From assembly GCF_029784165.1 (NCBI RefSeq), contig NC_073695.1, positions 8,292,820 to 8,356,819 of the forward strand: DNA of 64,000 nucleotides, given 5' to 3'. Below, one piece after another: positions 1 to 10,752 of the stretch. This DNA is from Wyeomyia smithii. Lineage: Eukaryota > Arthropoda > Insecta > Diptera > Culicidae. The notes under the pieces were generated by a model, which made no database searches, was not told the DNA's origin, and saw only the letters and a program-made list of their open reading frames with translations. Each line of letters starts with the position of its first letter. Position 1 is the first letter of the stretch. Made by a program: the position numbers and the translations under genes.

Positions 1-660
1 TAGTTGGTGAATGAAATCCACACCAGGTCAGTGGGAACTCCGTGGAAGTAGTAGGTGCAGGTGGTGTTCGGTGGCAGTGTGTGTCGTGGGCTGAGCATGT
101 GTCCCATGCGACCGCGACGAGAGTACAGGACTTCATCTGTAAACACAGATAGTGGGAGGTGAAGGTATTATACAATCAGGTAATACAAATTAAGTGACAT
201 CCAATCGAGCAACGCAGCATTTTTTTTTTGAGTTTACTGTTATTTTTGTTCTATGAATTTGGAACGATATTACTAAAAACCATCCGCTAATTCACAAATT
301 GCTAAGATTTTGGTGGTAATAAGTAATGAAAACATGTGGAAAAAGGTATGAAATTCAATCACGATTCCAAAGTCAACTTTCAGAAATTATTAGAGAATTT
401 TCAAAATGGTTTTAAAATAAATCTACGACTATTTTAAATAAATCCAGATTTTGGATTTCTAGGAACGATTGCACTATGTTATATTAGATGCCCAACTAAG
501 TTCTCACTGTTTGTCAATAGATGGCGAAAGCATTGGTCGGTTTTAACATATCTGAAAAGTGATGAACCAATCTGAGTCATATGGTAAACAAACTGCTTTC
601 ATACGATCGTGATTTAGTTGTGAGAAAATTGATGATTAGGTGAAAATTATTTGCGATTAT
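1..660. other. No gene recognised
   Basis: AT-rich intronic DNA downstream of exon B on the minus strand. I see no open frame, RNA gene or clear repeat here before the mariner remnant begins. Confidence 0.5.
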
Positions 661-925
661 TTGCGGGGACTTTACTAGTTTCATTCTAATAAAACGAAGG
701 CTGAAGCGCATCGAGAGTTGAAAACAAGTTCACGGAAATGCCTCTATAAGTGAGACAATATGTCGTGATTGATTGTGTCACTTTAAAACGGTAATTTCGA
801 TATTGAAGACTGTCAAAACTGAATGAAAAAAATTATTCGCTAAGGATTCATGCCGAACGCAGAAATAGTTTGCTCCGGTATTAGGAGTTACCCAACAATC
901 CATGTCCAAGAATGCCTTTTCAAAA
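660..925 (+). pseudogene. mariner transposase remnant (N-terminal HTH)
   Basis: In shifting frames this stretch encodes pieces of the N-terminal DNA-binding region of a mariner transposase: KTKAEAHREL, then GNASISETICRD, NGNFDIED, and finally a peptide with AKDSC, TQ, LGVTQQSMSK. These match, in the correct order, the conserved helix-turn-helix blocks of mariner transposases (the usual forms are close to GDAALSERTCREW, NGDFDVED and LGVTQQAISK). Several frame changes and stop codons (TGA within the CRDW-like block, TAG before the LGVTQQ block) show it is dead. The catalytic DDE/D half is not found downstream, because a promoter-bearing repeat begins at 998. The family is known only at superfamily level. 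Confidence 0.6.
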
Positions 926-997
926 TTTCTTTTTCTCTAAATCAGCAGAGAGAACTTAGTTGCGTGACTAATACCTGGATACTTTTTAATTTTTTTT

Positions 998-1796
998 GAC
1001 GTTGACTAACGTCTACATCGAAGTTAGGCACCTGAATTTGAAAATCTAGTAATTCAACCAGGGAAAAGTGGTCAGGTTTTGAGTGCTTATTTTTTAAGTC
1101 ATTTATAATCAGGTTTTCGAGGTTTTGGCATCAATCGATCAGAAATTCTTTTACGGTTTAATTTATGTAACAAAAACAAACTATTGTTTGAGATGCACTA
1201 TTGAAAAATTGGTAATTAATATCGATTGTCTAAATCATACCGCGCAGCCAATCACTACCTCTCTTCCCAAGCACAGTCGACACTAACGGATACATCCTTG
1301 TCACTTCATTAGCTACTTAGCCCCTCCTTCTTTCTAACTAACTGACGAATCCTTGGTATAAAGGTACTGTTCGAACATTTCACCCCATCAGTTAAGCTTA
1401 CTAGCAGCAGGCAGCAGAAGCGGACATCAACACCGATGGCAGTAGGCGAAGTGGATCAGCAGCGGGCAACAGCGGCGGTGGCAGTGGTTGGCTGCAGTTC
1501 TTACCTCTTTCAGTTCGGCTCCCCTTCGATCTGAGTTGGACCCCACCAGCGGTAATCCGATTCAGATATCGTTGGGTGAATACAACCCGAAACTGAAAAA
1601 GACTCGCACCGCCAGGTGGTTTGAGATGCCACCATCATCCAGCGTATGCATATATAGGGTGTGAATATCTGTAGCGTGTAAATTTCTGCGTGTGTGTGTC
1701 CCTAATATATAAGGTGTGTGGCTAGCGTGTGTGGCTTGCTATATAGCGTGTGTGTATATTTATGGCGTGTATGCATGTTTAAGCGCGTGTGGCCAG
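998..1796 (+). repeat. Promoter-bearing repeat, family F1, copy a
   Basis: The copy begins with the palindrome GACGTTGACTAACGTC (998-1013). Homologous copies lie on the minus strand at 12110-13416 and 59770-61936, and related sequence lies at 45379-45767 plus 49428-49870. After about 230 bp of AT-rich sequence it has CCAAT (1248), CCCAAGCACAGTCGACA (about 1266-1282), a TATA box (1357-1362), a TCAGTT initiator-like site (1388-1393), then a CAGCAG-rich, leader-like stretch with no conserved long ORF. The 3' part is a degenerate array of GCGTGTGTG/TATGTTTA-like words. The end is cut by the MITE at 1795. It could be a non-autonomous mobile element or a fragment of a larger one. No protein was recognised. 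Confidence 0.6.
1248..1393 (+). promoter_or_regulatory. Core-promoter-like module of repeat F1a
   Basis: CCAAT at 1248-1252, a CCCAAGCACAGTCGACA box just downstream, TATAAA at 1357-1362 and TCAGTT at 1388-1393. The TATA box begins 33 bp upstream of the A of the initiator-like TCAGTT, the normal geometry of a TATA/Inr RNA polymerase II promoter. The same modules recur in the other F1 and F2 copies. Confidence 0.5.
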
Positions 1797-2197
1797 TGAT
1801 GCCACATATACAGATTTATCTGCATTTATACAGATTTTTTGCGTATTTTTCATACAGATATCTGCATCTACAGATTACAGATTTTCTGGAAATAATACAG
1901 ATTTATACAGATTTTGTTGGTTTTCATGGGGTCGTGAATTAAACTTCTTTATATAGTTGAAAACATAAATTAACTCAAATGCGGTGGAGCGTGTCGGAGG
2001 TTTTATTATATTCACATGCTACGCATAAACGTGTGCATGAATGAATCACGGAAAAAATGTTAAACAAGCTATATTGCATTTTTCGAGAAGGATGTGTCCA
2101 GTACATATGCAAATTTTATTTTACAGATTTTTTCAAATTTTACCAAGATGATGAGATATTTTGAGCTCCAAAATACAGATGAAAATGTGGCATCACT
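1795..2197. mobile_element. MITE-like element with 13-bp inverted ends
   Basis: The ends are AGTGATGCCACAT (1795-1807) and its exact reverse complement ATGTGGCATCACT (2185-2197). The left part is built of repeated ACAGATT words (about 1808-1910). There is no coding potential. No matching target duplication is visible, so one edge may be recombined. The CAGTGATGCCA-type end resembles hAT termini. Confidence 0.5.
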
Positions 2198-2396
2198 ACC
2201 CATAATGCTGGTGGCTGTTAGTAGTACATGGCTACTGCAAAATACTGAAATGTCTGGAATTCTGGACGGACTAACCAGTAAACAAGAATAATCGGCAACT
2301 GGTACCTTTTGGTGCCTCGAAGTTTTGTAATAGAAGCGGTGCAATACGGTAGTCAACGTCATGCGGTCGTGTCTTGAATACCACCCTCCTACTATT
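2198..2396 (-). repeat. Dispersed repeat F3, copy a
   Basis: About 200 bp whose reverse complement closely matches 59348-59565, and in part 11192-11310. On its own strand the shared sequence starts TAGTAGGAGGGTGGTATTC and runs through AAGACACGACCGCATGACG. It is non-coding, and I did not recognise the family. Confidence 0.6.
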
Positions 2397-2609
2397 TCTA
2401 AAACGATGGAACTTCTTTTGAATATGTTGGTGGTTATTCTAAAGGCCAAAACGCAGTTCTATAAGTTTTCAGCTTTTTCAACAAACTGATTATGATAATT
2501 TTTGTCTAAAATGGAAAACGTAAATGAAATGAGGTTGATATCTTGTACCGTACCGGTATTTAGGGAAGCAACCCGCGTTTGCATTAACCGTTAATAAATT
2601 GAAAATAAC

Positions 2610-3720
2610 TCTAACGTACTCTAAAATTGAATTAAACAAAAATGATTCTTAAATGACTCTGAAATAGTCAACGGATGATCAAGAAATGATTGTAGAATAA
2701 TTCGGAAACAACGTTGACATTTAACATTTTACATTCAAAAATTGGTTTTCTTGTGTGGTTCGTACATGAATCTGGAATTACTTTAAACTGGTTCAAAAAT
2801 AGTTCTTAAATTACTCCAAGATCATTCTAAAATGATTCTAGAATGATTCCAAACAGATTCAATACACTTGACAAGAGCGAGAAAAATGTTGCCCTAAAGC
2901 TCAGCTCTTTAACCATTCCTGTAAATTTTTAAGTGTCTCTGATGTATGCAAAGGTAGCTCAAAACGCTGCAGTGCAATTGCTCACCAGATTCGTCACTTA
3001 CATAATCATGGGAAAACTCATGAAAGTCTCTGAAAAAATTATTTTCACTAAGGGCATCGAAATGCACAGGGATAGAAATCTGTCATTTTTTTCTAGTTTG
3101 AGCTCTAGTGCAAAACCTGTGTTTACCATTGTAATTCCTATAACCCTCGATAACTCTACAATGATTCAAAAATGATTAAAAATGTTGATATTTTCGATCA
3201 AAACATTATTTTGAAATTGATTGTGAAATGATCATCGAGTGACGAGACAGAATTTCAAACCAAAATAATTCCAAAGTTATTCTAAATAATATTTGAGAAT
3301 AATCCAAAAAAGTACCGAAAGCACATCATAACTATTTGAAAGGACGCTGAAAATATTTAGAAATAATGATAAATCAATTCTGAGTTTAACGAAAATAATA
3401 GGGATAGTGGTGTGCAATCATTACTATATTCCGGTAAGTTTAATGTGAGTTTCAAATGTTGAAAAACTGCTATTAAAATGATTCTATAAAAATTCCAACA
3501 AATATTCTGAAGGGGGCTAAAAAAATAAGTTATTAAAAATAAAAAAAAATAATTGTGGATCAACTCATGGATGATTCCGAATTGATTCTCAAATGATTCC
3601 AATATCAATCGAATCTGATTTTAAACTAATTCATGAATAATTCTAAATCATAAACAAAATGATTCCAAGACGATTTTAGATTGATTTTAAAACGATTTTC
3701 TGTAGACTTTACGAACTTCC
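2610..3720. repeat. AT-rich degenerate array of ATGATTCT-like words
   Basis: The stretch is full of variants of AAATGATTCT/AAATGATTCC/AATAATTC spaced roughly every 10-25 bp, on an AT-rich background. It looks like a decayed short-period tandem array. Small open frames here are chance products of the repeat. No gene was recognised. Confidence 0.45.
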
Positions 3721-3799
3721 GACTCAGCCAGGGGTACCAAAATTCACGGAAATGTTATGACCATCAGCTATAAGATTTCATTTTTTCTCAAGTTAGATC

Positions 3800-4340
3800 C
3801 TTTCTCCTTTGACCACCATGGTTCTATGTCCGATTGCTGGCTACTAATATGCTGCAATATACTTCTGCCTGTATTGCGAGTCTGGAACAAGAGGTTCTGA
3901 CGGGTGTTGTATATACCAACATGAAATCTGCTTTTGACAAAATTGACCACCGAATACTGCTCTGTAAACTCTTTCGACTTGAAGCTTCAAGTTAGCTAGT
4001 TTCGAGGTTCAAATTGTACCCGTTGGATAGAGCACCATTAGTTAAAATTGATTTCTGTGATTCGACTTAATATTTTTGAAAATTGGTGTTATAGAAATAG
4101 AGTTATTATGCTTATAGTATTAAAAAATGAGTAGTAAATACGTTTAATCGCATCCCCAAGCCTATTATGTTTGCGTAAGAAATTAGTGACATAACCGTCA
4201 GAAGAGTAGATCAGGTAAACGACCTTGGCATCCTGCTAGATACAAAAATGTGGTCAAACGACATCTTATCGTCAACTGGGATTTATCTTCACTGTTTCAA
4301 GGCTCTATATTGTTCGCTAGTTCGTCCCCTTTTGGGGACT
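3800..4340 (+). pseudogene. Jockey-like LINE reverse transcriptase remnant
   Basis: In broken plus-strand frames the region encodes parts of a LINE reverse transcriptase. One part contains SLEQEVLTGVVYTNMKSAFD followed by KIDHRILLCKLFRL, which is RT motif A (here SAFDKIDH instead of the usual AFD). A later part reads VDQVNDLGILLDTKMWSND, which corresponds to the LGVxLDxKLxF block after the YADD motif. The catalytic YADD segment between them is missing. The order and spacing fit a Jockey-clade ORF2 with internal deletion. It is old and non-functional. Confidence 0.55.
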
Positions 4341-4523
4341 GCTGCTGTAACGTTTGCGGCAAAAAAATGTACCAAAATGGGGGTTTGCCTTCAATCGCAC
4401 TGACGAAACTACTCATGCATCATCAATCATAGTAACCCATAAGTTATCAAAAAAATTTGGCATCTCTATTAGTCAAACTCTAACTGTGATAGCGAAAAAA
4501 GTGAAGCTACTCCGTTCATAAGT

Positions 4524-5330
4524 GTGCGCGTTCAAAGAACGGTACCCCGCCGCGTCAAAAACGGACATCGTTCGGCTAAATCGCTGCGTGCACTTGGCCG
4601 GGAGATTGATGCATGCGGTAAGACAGTGAAAGAGTATCTGGAGAACATGGACATACATGTCAGGAAGCGGCAGTCCCATCTACTGGTCTTGGAGCTGCAG
4701 GCAATGACGCAGCGACAGCGTTTGAATAAGATGGTCAAGTCGATTTTCCCGGCGAATCGCGACGTGGCAGTGGTGATGGATGACGAGAACTATCTCACCC
4801 TGGATGGCAACGACTGGCAGGGTACTTCGTATTTCACTTCGCCCACGAAGGAAGTGAGCTCCGAGGTGAAATTTATTTCACACACCAAGTTCCCCAAGAA
4901 GGTTCTGCTGTGGTTAACAATCAGCGAGAAGGGGATGTCCCCGCTCTTCTTTCGGTCCGGGATGGCCGTGAGTGGGGAAATTTATAGTACGAAGTGCCTG
5001 CCAGAAGTTGCATCGTTCATCAAAAAATACCATAAGAGCGAAGAAGCGGTGTTCTGGCCACTACTCGAAGCGATCGTTGGAGGAGATGGAGCGGCTGAAT
5101 ATCGATGTGGTACCGAAATCGGCGAATCCACCTCACGTTCCTCAGCTGCGTCCCATCGAGAATTTCTCGGCAAACTTGAAGCGCAAGATCTATTCCAACA
5201 ATTTTTCCGCGTAAACGAGGAGGAATTAGTAAAAAAAGAAGAGCTTAAAAACATTCCTACACGCATGTTTTCGTCCTCCATGGCGAAAGTTCTGGTTTAC
5301 TGCCGGAAGGCCGCACGCAAGGACGTAATA
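4524..5330 (+). pseudogene. Tc1/mariner transposase, DD37E type, broken
   Basis: One long frame carries a transposase of the IS630-Tc1-mariner superfamily. The first catalytic Asp is in VVMDDENYLTLDG (near residue 88), followed by KFPKKVLLWLTISEKG and YHKSEEAVFWP. Directly after FWP the frame is lost. The +1 frame resumes with HYSKRSLEEMERLNIDVVPK and NPPHVPQLRPIENF, which contains the third acidic residue (the E of PIEN). The DLAS-type segment that normally supplies the second catalytic Asp is absent through a short deletion. Using the usual D-L-A-S-x-H-Y layout, the D to E spacing would be 37, which is the mosquito ITmD37E family. The N-terminal part is shortened. No inverted ends were identified. 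Inactive. Confidence 0.75.
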
Positions 5331-5639
5331 TTTTTTTTTGCGAGGAAGCGAACATGTTTACTTTCCATGGGAAATTTATCCAACTCAATTATCTGTCTTG
5401 GTTCACCATCTGAAAAAAGTCCATTTTTTACCGCAAACGATAGTATAGTGCCCACATCAAACTTTGTAGAGTATGCAAAGCATCCATCAAAACTTCCTTC
5501 ATATCTTGACTGATGTCTACTCCTGGGTTTGGACACGCTGCATCAACGGCGAACAGAACAAAACGTACTGGAATTATGAGGGGAGAGAGATACAGGTACT
5601 TCTCGTTATAACCTAATCGTTTTTTTCGCTCAATAAACA

Positions 5640-6085
5640 TATATGATGAAAAGTACGGTCAGTCTAATTGTTCAGAGCAGAATCAGGTTTTCGGCTGTAT
5701 TCTAGTCAAGCACCACACAGGACTTAAATTAAACCAACGATCACTGAGAACAGCATTTGTTTAAGATTCCAACCGCTTCGCTTCGCCGCTGTGTACCATA
5801 CGTTGTGACATATTCTATTAATTTATAGTGCGAGAGCCAACTTGGCAGTGCTAAATATAATTGCATTTCACTGACAGCCTCCTCAAATTGAAGCAACGCT
5901 TTTTTAAGAAAATGTCACTAATTTTAAATCATATTAGAAAAATTAAGAAAGGTCAATTCGCTGTGAAATTTATTATAATGAAAAATTTATTATAATGAAA
6001 AAATGAAATGAAATATATAACGTGAAGTCTATATTACGAAACGAAGTGACAAAAAAGGTTATATTATAACGAGGAATACCTCCAA
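5640..6085. other. No gene recognised
   Basis: AT-rich spacer between the transposase remnant and the GA array. I see nothing beyond chance short frames. Confidence 0.4.
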
Positions 6086-6735
6086 ATAGAGAGAGAGAGA
6101 GAGACAAAGAAAGAGAGGTGACAAGAAAGAGAGCGAGAGATAGAGAAAAAAGAGAAGAGTGCGAGAAAAAGAAAGAGAGCGAAAGAGAGGGAGAAAGCGA
6201 GAGAGAGAAAGAGAGCGAGAGAGAGAGAAAAAAAGCGAGAGAAAGAAAGAGAGCAAGAGAGAAAAAGGGCGAGAGAGAGAAATATATCGAGAGAGAGAGA
6301 GATAGAGATAGAGAGAGCGAGGGAAAGAGCAAGAGAGATAGAGAGAGAGAAAAGCGAGAGAGGGAGAAGGAGATTGAGAGAGGGAGAGAGAGAGAGAGAA
6401 CGATAGAGAGAGAAATAGAGCGAGAGAGAGAGAAGAGATAATAGAGCAAAAGAGAGAAAGAGAGAGAAAACGAGGGGTGGAGAAAGAGAGAAGAAAGCGA
6501 GAGAGAGAGAGAGAAGGAGACAAGAAAGTCAGAGAGAAAGAGAGGGAGAAAAGGAGAGAAGAAAGTGAGAGAGCTAGAGAAAGAAAGAGAGAAAAAAGAG
6601 AAAAAGAAAACGAGAAACAGAGCGAAGAACAGAGAGATGGAAAGAGAGAGAGGAAGAGAGAAGAAAGAAGAGAGCGATGGGAGAGAAAGGAGAAGAGAAC
6701 GAGAGGAGAGATAAAAAGAGATAGAGAGAGCGAGA
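6086..6735 (+). repeat. Long GA-rich (GAGA)n array
   Basis: About 650 bp of almost pure purine on the plus strand, made of GAGAGA with scattered AAA and single C or T interruptions. Both strands stay open over long stretches (Arg/Glu/Lys peptides on plus, Ser/Leu on minus) only because of composition. Such arrays can bind GAGA-type factors or form triplex DNA, but nothing here shows a function. Confidence 0.9.
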
Positions 6736-7011
6736 GCTTACATAATCATGCTCTTATTTTTCTCTGAGCGTGTTTGTTGTTGGGTTAGAGAATCTCAAAC
6801 AATTCCAAAATTTTACAGACTGAGTGACGAATTTTTGAAATGAATTTAGACTTACAATTTCTTGTGTTTGCGGAACAAGATTCAGATATAGCTGGCAGCA
6901 CTGAGCCATACTGTGTTGAGTAGACGTACAAATGTCAAAACAAGGAAGTAATCGGCCGTCGTCGTTTGATTGCGCGCATCAAAAGCAAAATAACAAAACT
7001 ACATTTTGATT

Positions 7012-7110
7012 CGAAACTCGACCTTCGGTTTATTATATACTTATATAAAGACTTCACGGCCTTTTTAGTGTACAGGACAGATGCGGAGCTAGTGCTACGA
7101 TTTTACTGAA
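7012..7110 (-). mobile_element. SINE fragment (Feilai-like body)
   Basis: The segment matches the non-tRNA body of the SINE at 14205-14419. Shared words in the same order include AACTCGACCTTC, GTGTACAGGACA, GGAGCTAGTGCTACGAT and ACTG. The tRNA-like head is missing. It is diverged and old. Confidence 0.5.
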
Positions 7111-7936
7111 GTAAAAGCACACAGAACAGACGTTCATCTTAGATTCAAAAGATGTGTAAAAACTTGCAACCGTCATTTACCAGTGAATGTTAATGCTCCC
7201 GCTATGTGGTGCTCTCGTCACTTACAAACCGAGCACTAATATCGATAAAATATCGATACGGCAATATTTACGTAGAGCAACTGGGGCACCAAAAGAGAAA
7301 TGTCGTTAGTGTATTAACGTATTTTAGTTCAAATTTTTACACACGATTTTGAAACTTCTTCATATGAACATGAATGTCTGTTCTCTGTGCGTGTACGCGT
7401 GTTTTTACAATTCATCTCCCACTGGCCGGCAGTGCATTTATGGAAAAAACCTATCTGCATCTATTTCTATTCAAAGCTGATTTTTTTTATTGATTTTTTA
7501 ATATTTTACATAATACAAAGATGCAAATATTTTTAGCCCTGGAGATGAAAGGTGACAGCTCTAGTGTTCATCCAACGACCCATTCAAGAATGCCTGGTAA
7601 TACACGTACATTCCGAGATCGTCTTCATAAACACTAAGCCCCGCATTAATACGTTGTTATATCTATTGGACATAACATTGTATTCACACTTCCAGACTAA
7701 TTTACATTAGTGGCTCGTATTTAATATTACTTGATAATACAGTTACAGTTCAGAACGATCTTACCAACGTCTTCTTAAAGAAATTCTTCGCTATTAAGGT
7801 ACAGATTCGAAACTGCCCACGTTTTCCATGGCAGCTAATTCGTTTACCCGCCACCGAACGGCGGTGGCGCTGCGAACGCATTAAATTTTACTTCTTGGTC
7901 GATGAGTTTTGTGGCTGGTTCAAGTGCTCCTCAAAA

Positions 7937-9111
7937 TAGCAATGGGCGATCTTTGAAAAAAGATCGATTCTCCTGCATCGATTAATCAAGATCAATAAAA
8001 TCGATTCATGGCAAAATCGAGCCTGAAAAATCGATTTAAAAAAAATCGATTTTTGTTCGGTTAGGCTTTTTACGACTTTTTTGGCTATATTTATGGAGAT
8101 TTTGTCTTGTTTGCGTTTTCTGGTTTATCAATCATGTTCAACGAGTTTTCGTTCACAACATCTACTAACGATATGGCTTTTTTAGTTTCTAAAAAAAAAA
8201 AAACGAGAGCTCACGAAAAAGAACCACGGTTCTTTGGGCGCAGCAGAACTGTTTGGTTCGCGCGAACCGGAAGTTTACCGAGACAACACGAACTGTCAAC
8301 GCTCGTGAATCATTGTGAACCATGAGTCAGTTCAGAGCTGCTCTAGCAAAAGAGCCATTCCACCCACCTCTAATCCTTGATATATTTCACAACGCATGCG
8401 TATTAGCCAAATTTCATACGAGTTTGTCTATTGATGTCGCGTCTACAAAGGCAAAAAAATGGTTACTGCGTTAAAAATACTGGAGGAACTTAATTTGGTT
8501 GCGGATTGTTCTTTTTCAACTCGACGATGAGGTTATCCAGCTTCCCTGACCTACAGAAAACGTCAAAATGGGCAGCGTGCCCTATCCGCCATTACCGTTC
8601 GTGGAAAGCTGGATATTCTGGAACCTTGTGGGGGTGGTGACATACTCATGAAAAAAGTTGTCATGGACGTAGACAATTGTTTGAACCAACAAAAACATTT
8701 GAAATGCGTTTTTCTCGGTTTCATGTCTATTGAACTTTAGCCCATTCTTCAACTATGGTCATCCCGGTAAAAAATTGACACATTTTTCAGATCAGTGTCC
8801 GAGTTCCGAGCACACACTTCTTCGGAGAGAAGAAAAAAATTCTGTATACTTTCGATGAAGAAATTTTCTTCTCTTAAAAAAAGTGTTCTCGGAATTCGGC
8901 CGCAGATTACGTTAGCAACAATAAATGCAATCACTATTGTCTTCAATTCGTTTTGCCCACATTTATTTTTCAGGCGAAAAAATAAACGATCTTGCCATCC
9001 AAAGGATCGATTCAGTAGAAGATCGCTCGCAAAAAAAACGATTCAAAAAATCGATAAATCGACCCAAAAAGATCGATTTTGCAAAAATCGGATCGATTTT
9101 GCCCATTGCTA
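7937..9111. mobile_element. Non-autonomous hAT element with 8-bp TSD
   Basis: The ends are TAGCAATGGGC (7937-7947) and its exact reverse complement GCCCATTGCTA (9101-9111). They are flanked on both sides by the 8-bp direct repeat CCTCAAAA (7929-7936 and 9112-9119). An 8-bp duplication is the hAT hallmark. Both subterminal regions are packed with ATCGAT/AATCGATT words (about 7950-8060 and 8990-9100), likely former transposase-binding repeats. The centre holds unrelated sequence, including an imperfect hairpin at 8798-8902, and no transposase. It must have been mobilised in trans. The exactness of the TSD makes the boundaries reliable. Confidence 0.85.
8798..8902. repeat. Imperfect hairpin inside the hAT element
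   Basis: The left arm begins CCGAGTTCCGAGCACAC. The right arm ends GTGTTCTCGGAATTCGG, its near reverse complement. The pairing continues inward through AGAGAAGAAAA-type sequence with mismatches. It may be a nested foldback insertion. Confidence 0.5.
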
Positions 9112-9882
9112 CCTCAAAAACAAAACACTTCGAAAATATAGCGATACCTATCCTGCCCAGAACGGTCCGTTGATGCTCTTCTTCACTTTTCTAGATATCA
9201 GAGGAACCGGAACTTCGCGATTTCACCAAATACTTTATTTGTATTCCGCGGGAAACTGCCTTTATCTCTTAAATTTTACGTTGAGGTAGAACGCGCACAA
9301 CACTCAGTTGGCCTTGTTCAAATCAAATGAATGAAAAACTATTCTCTAAAACTGGTTTTAGTTTATTATTTCTTGGAAAAAAATTTAGCAAGCCACTGAC
9401 TGACTGTCACTTGAAAGTCCACGAAAAAATATATAAATTTAAATAAATTTAAATTGGTTCCAAGTTATACTCAGCCGTTCCGATGTTGAACGAAGTTTCT
9501 TCACTGCCATCATTTGTCGGCTAGTGCAAACGCATTCACTCCATGTCACATATACACATAACACACAGTGATAAATAGCAAACGGGTGGCGTAGCACCAC
9601 TCGATGCTGCAATTTTTTTCGACCGATGCTCACGGTACCACCGTAAAAGAGTGAATGTTTCGTAGCACAAACAATACAGCTATACGTGAACTTTCCTCAA
9701 AACACTTGTAAATTTCGAATATGAACTCACTTCGCGATAACACTAATACCTTACACGAAATACCATATTAAGCAAATTTTATTTCGAAATATCGCGCGAG
9801 CGAAAATATTGACGTCCGTTTCCTGCCATGGCTTGCTTCGATCCCATGAACATGAATGTCTGTTCTCTGTGCTAAAAGTCTG

Positions 9883-9957
9883 TCCCAAACAGGAACTCGA
9901 AGCCTCGACGACTGGCTTCTTAAGCTAGCATCGAACCCCGAAACCAGCTGGGAGGCA
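9883..9957 (-). mobile_element. SINE fragment (tRNA-like head)
   Basis: On the minus strand this reads as the tRNA-related 5' part of the SINE at 14205-14419: CTCCCAGCTGGTTTCGGGG (box A-like), then GCTAGCTTAAGAAGCCAGTC and a degraded box B region. The body is absent. It is a truncated, diverged copy. Confidence 0.55.
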
Positions 9958-10526
9958 AAGCATTTACACAAGGGCGGCCATGAGTTGTATGAAAAAAATT
10001 TGACCTCCGAATGTCGCCTAGTAATAGTGCTCAGAGGTTTTGTCTTCTCGAACAAACCTCCATGCAAAATTTCAGCTCAATCGGACTTTGGGAGCACGTG
10101 CCTCAAAGCGGTCAAAGTTTCACTTTTTCGACTAATGAGAAAAACACAGGTAAGTACATGAAAGTGTCGGTATTGAAAAAAAAATTGATGCCAAAACTTG
10201 GAAATTCATCAAACGTCGAGATCTGGTGTAATCTCGAAAAGAAGTGTTTTTTTTCACTACGAAAGCATTTCAAAGAGTTCAAACCTGAGAAGGACTTGAC
10301 GAAAAAAATATAATTTCCGTACAGAGAAAGCTGCAGCCATAAATGGAGCTAATGGAGTTGGCCTAAGGTGCGAGCGTACGGTCACCGACAAACTGACATG
10401 GAACTAGATTCTGAAATTTGATCAAAAATCCAAAACCGTCATTTTAAATTGCAGCGATCGCTCATGTCGAAATTGGCTGTCAACCGACGTGACGTTTGAT
10501 GTGACGGAATGCTGATCAGTCATCTA
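9958..10526. other. No gene recognised
   Basis: Contains two overlapping small plus-strand frames (9856-10161, 10011-10313) with no recognisable domain. The style (repeated TCAAAG and TTTTTTTCAC tracts) looks like decayed repeat sequence, but I found no second copy in the window. Confidence 0.4.
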
Positions 10527-10752
10527 CAGGGATGCCAGGTTATTTTTTCAAATGTCATCACGCATCACGAAACATATCATCACACATTATTGATATGTGA
10601 ACACATCTTCACTGAAATTTTACAGTTGCCAAACATCATAGTAAACACACTAAATTGTGTTCAACTAATCCGCCGACTATTAGGCTTTCACGTCTTCATA
10701 CGAGCTCAAATGTCTTCCAAATAAAGACAAGCCTTCACATCTGGCATCTCTG
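10527..10752. mobile_element. hAT-type MITE
   Basis: 226 bp. The left end is CAGGGATGCCAG (10527-10538) and the right end CTGGCATCTCTG (10741-10752), inverted with one mismatch. The flanks are GTCATCTA (10519-10526) and GTCATCTG (10753-10760), an 8-bp target duplication with one difference. CAG-type ends plus an 8-bp TSD indicate hAT. It is non-coding. Confidence 0.75.

Noticed and set aside
6118..6767. Arg/Glu-rich and Ser/Leu-rich proteins from the GA array
   Set aside because: Both strands are open only because GA repeats cannot form stop codons easily; no conserved content.
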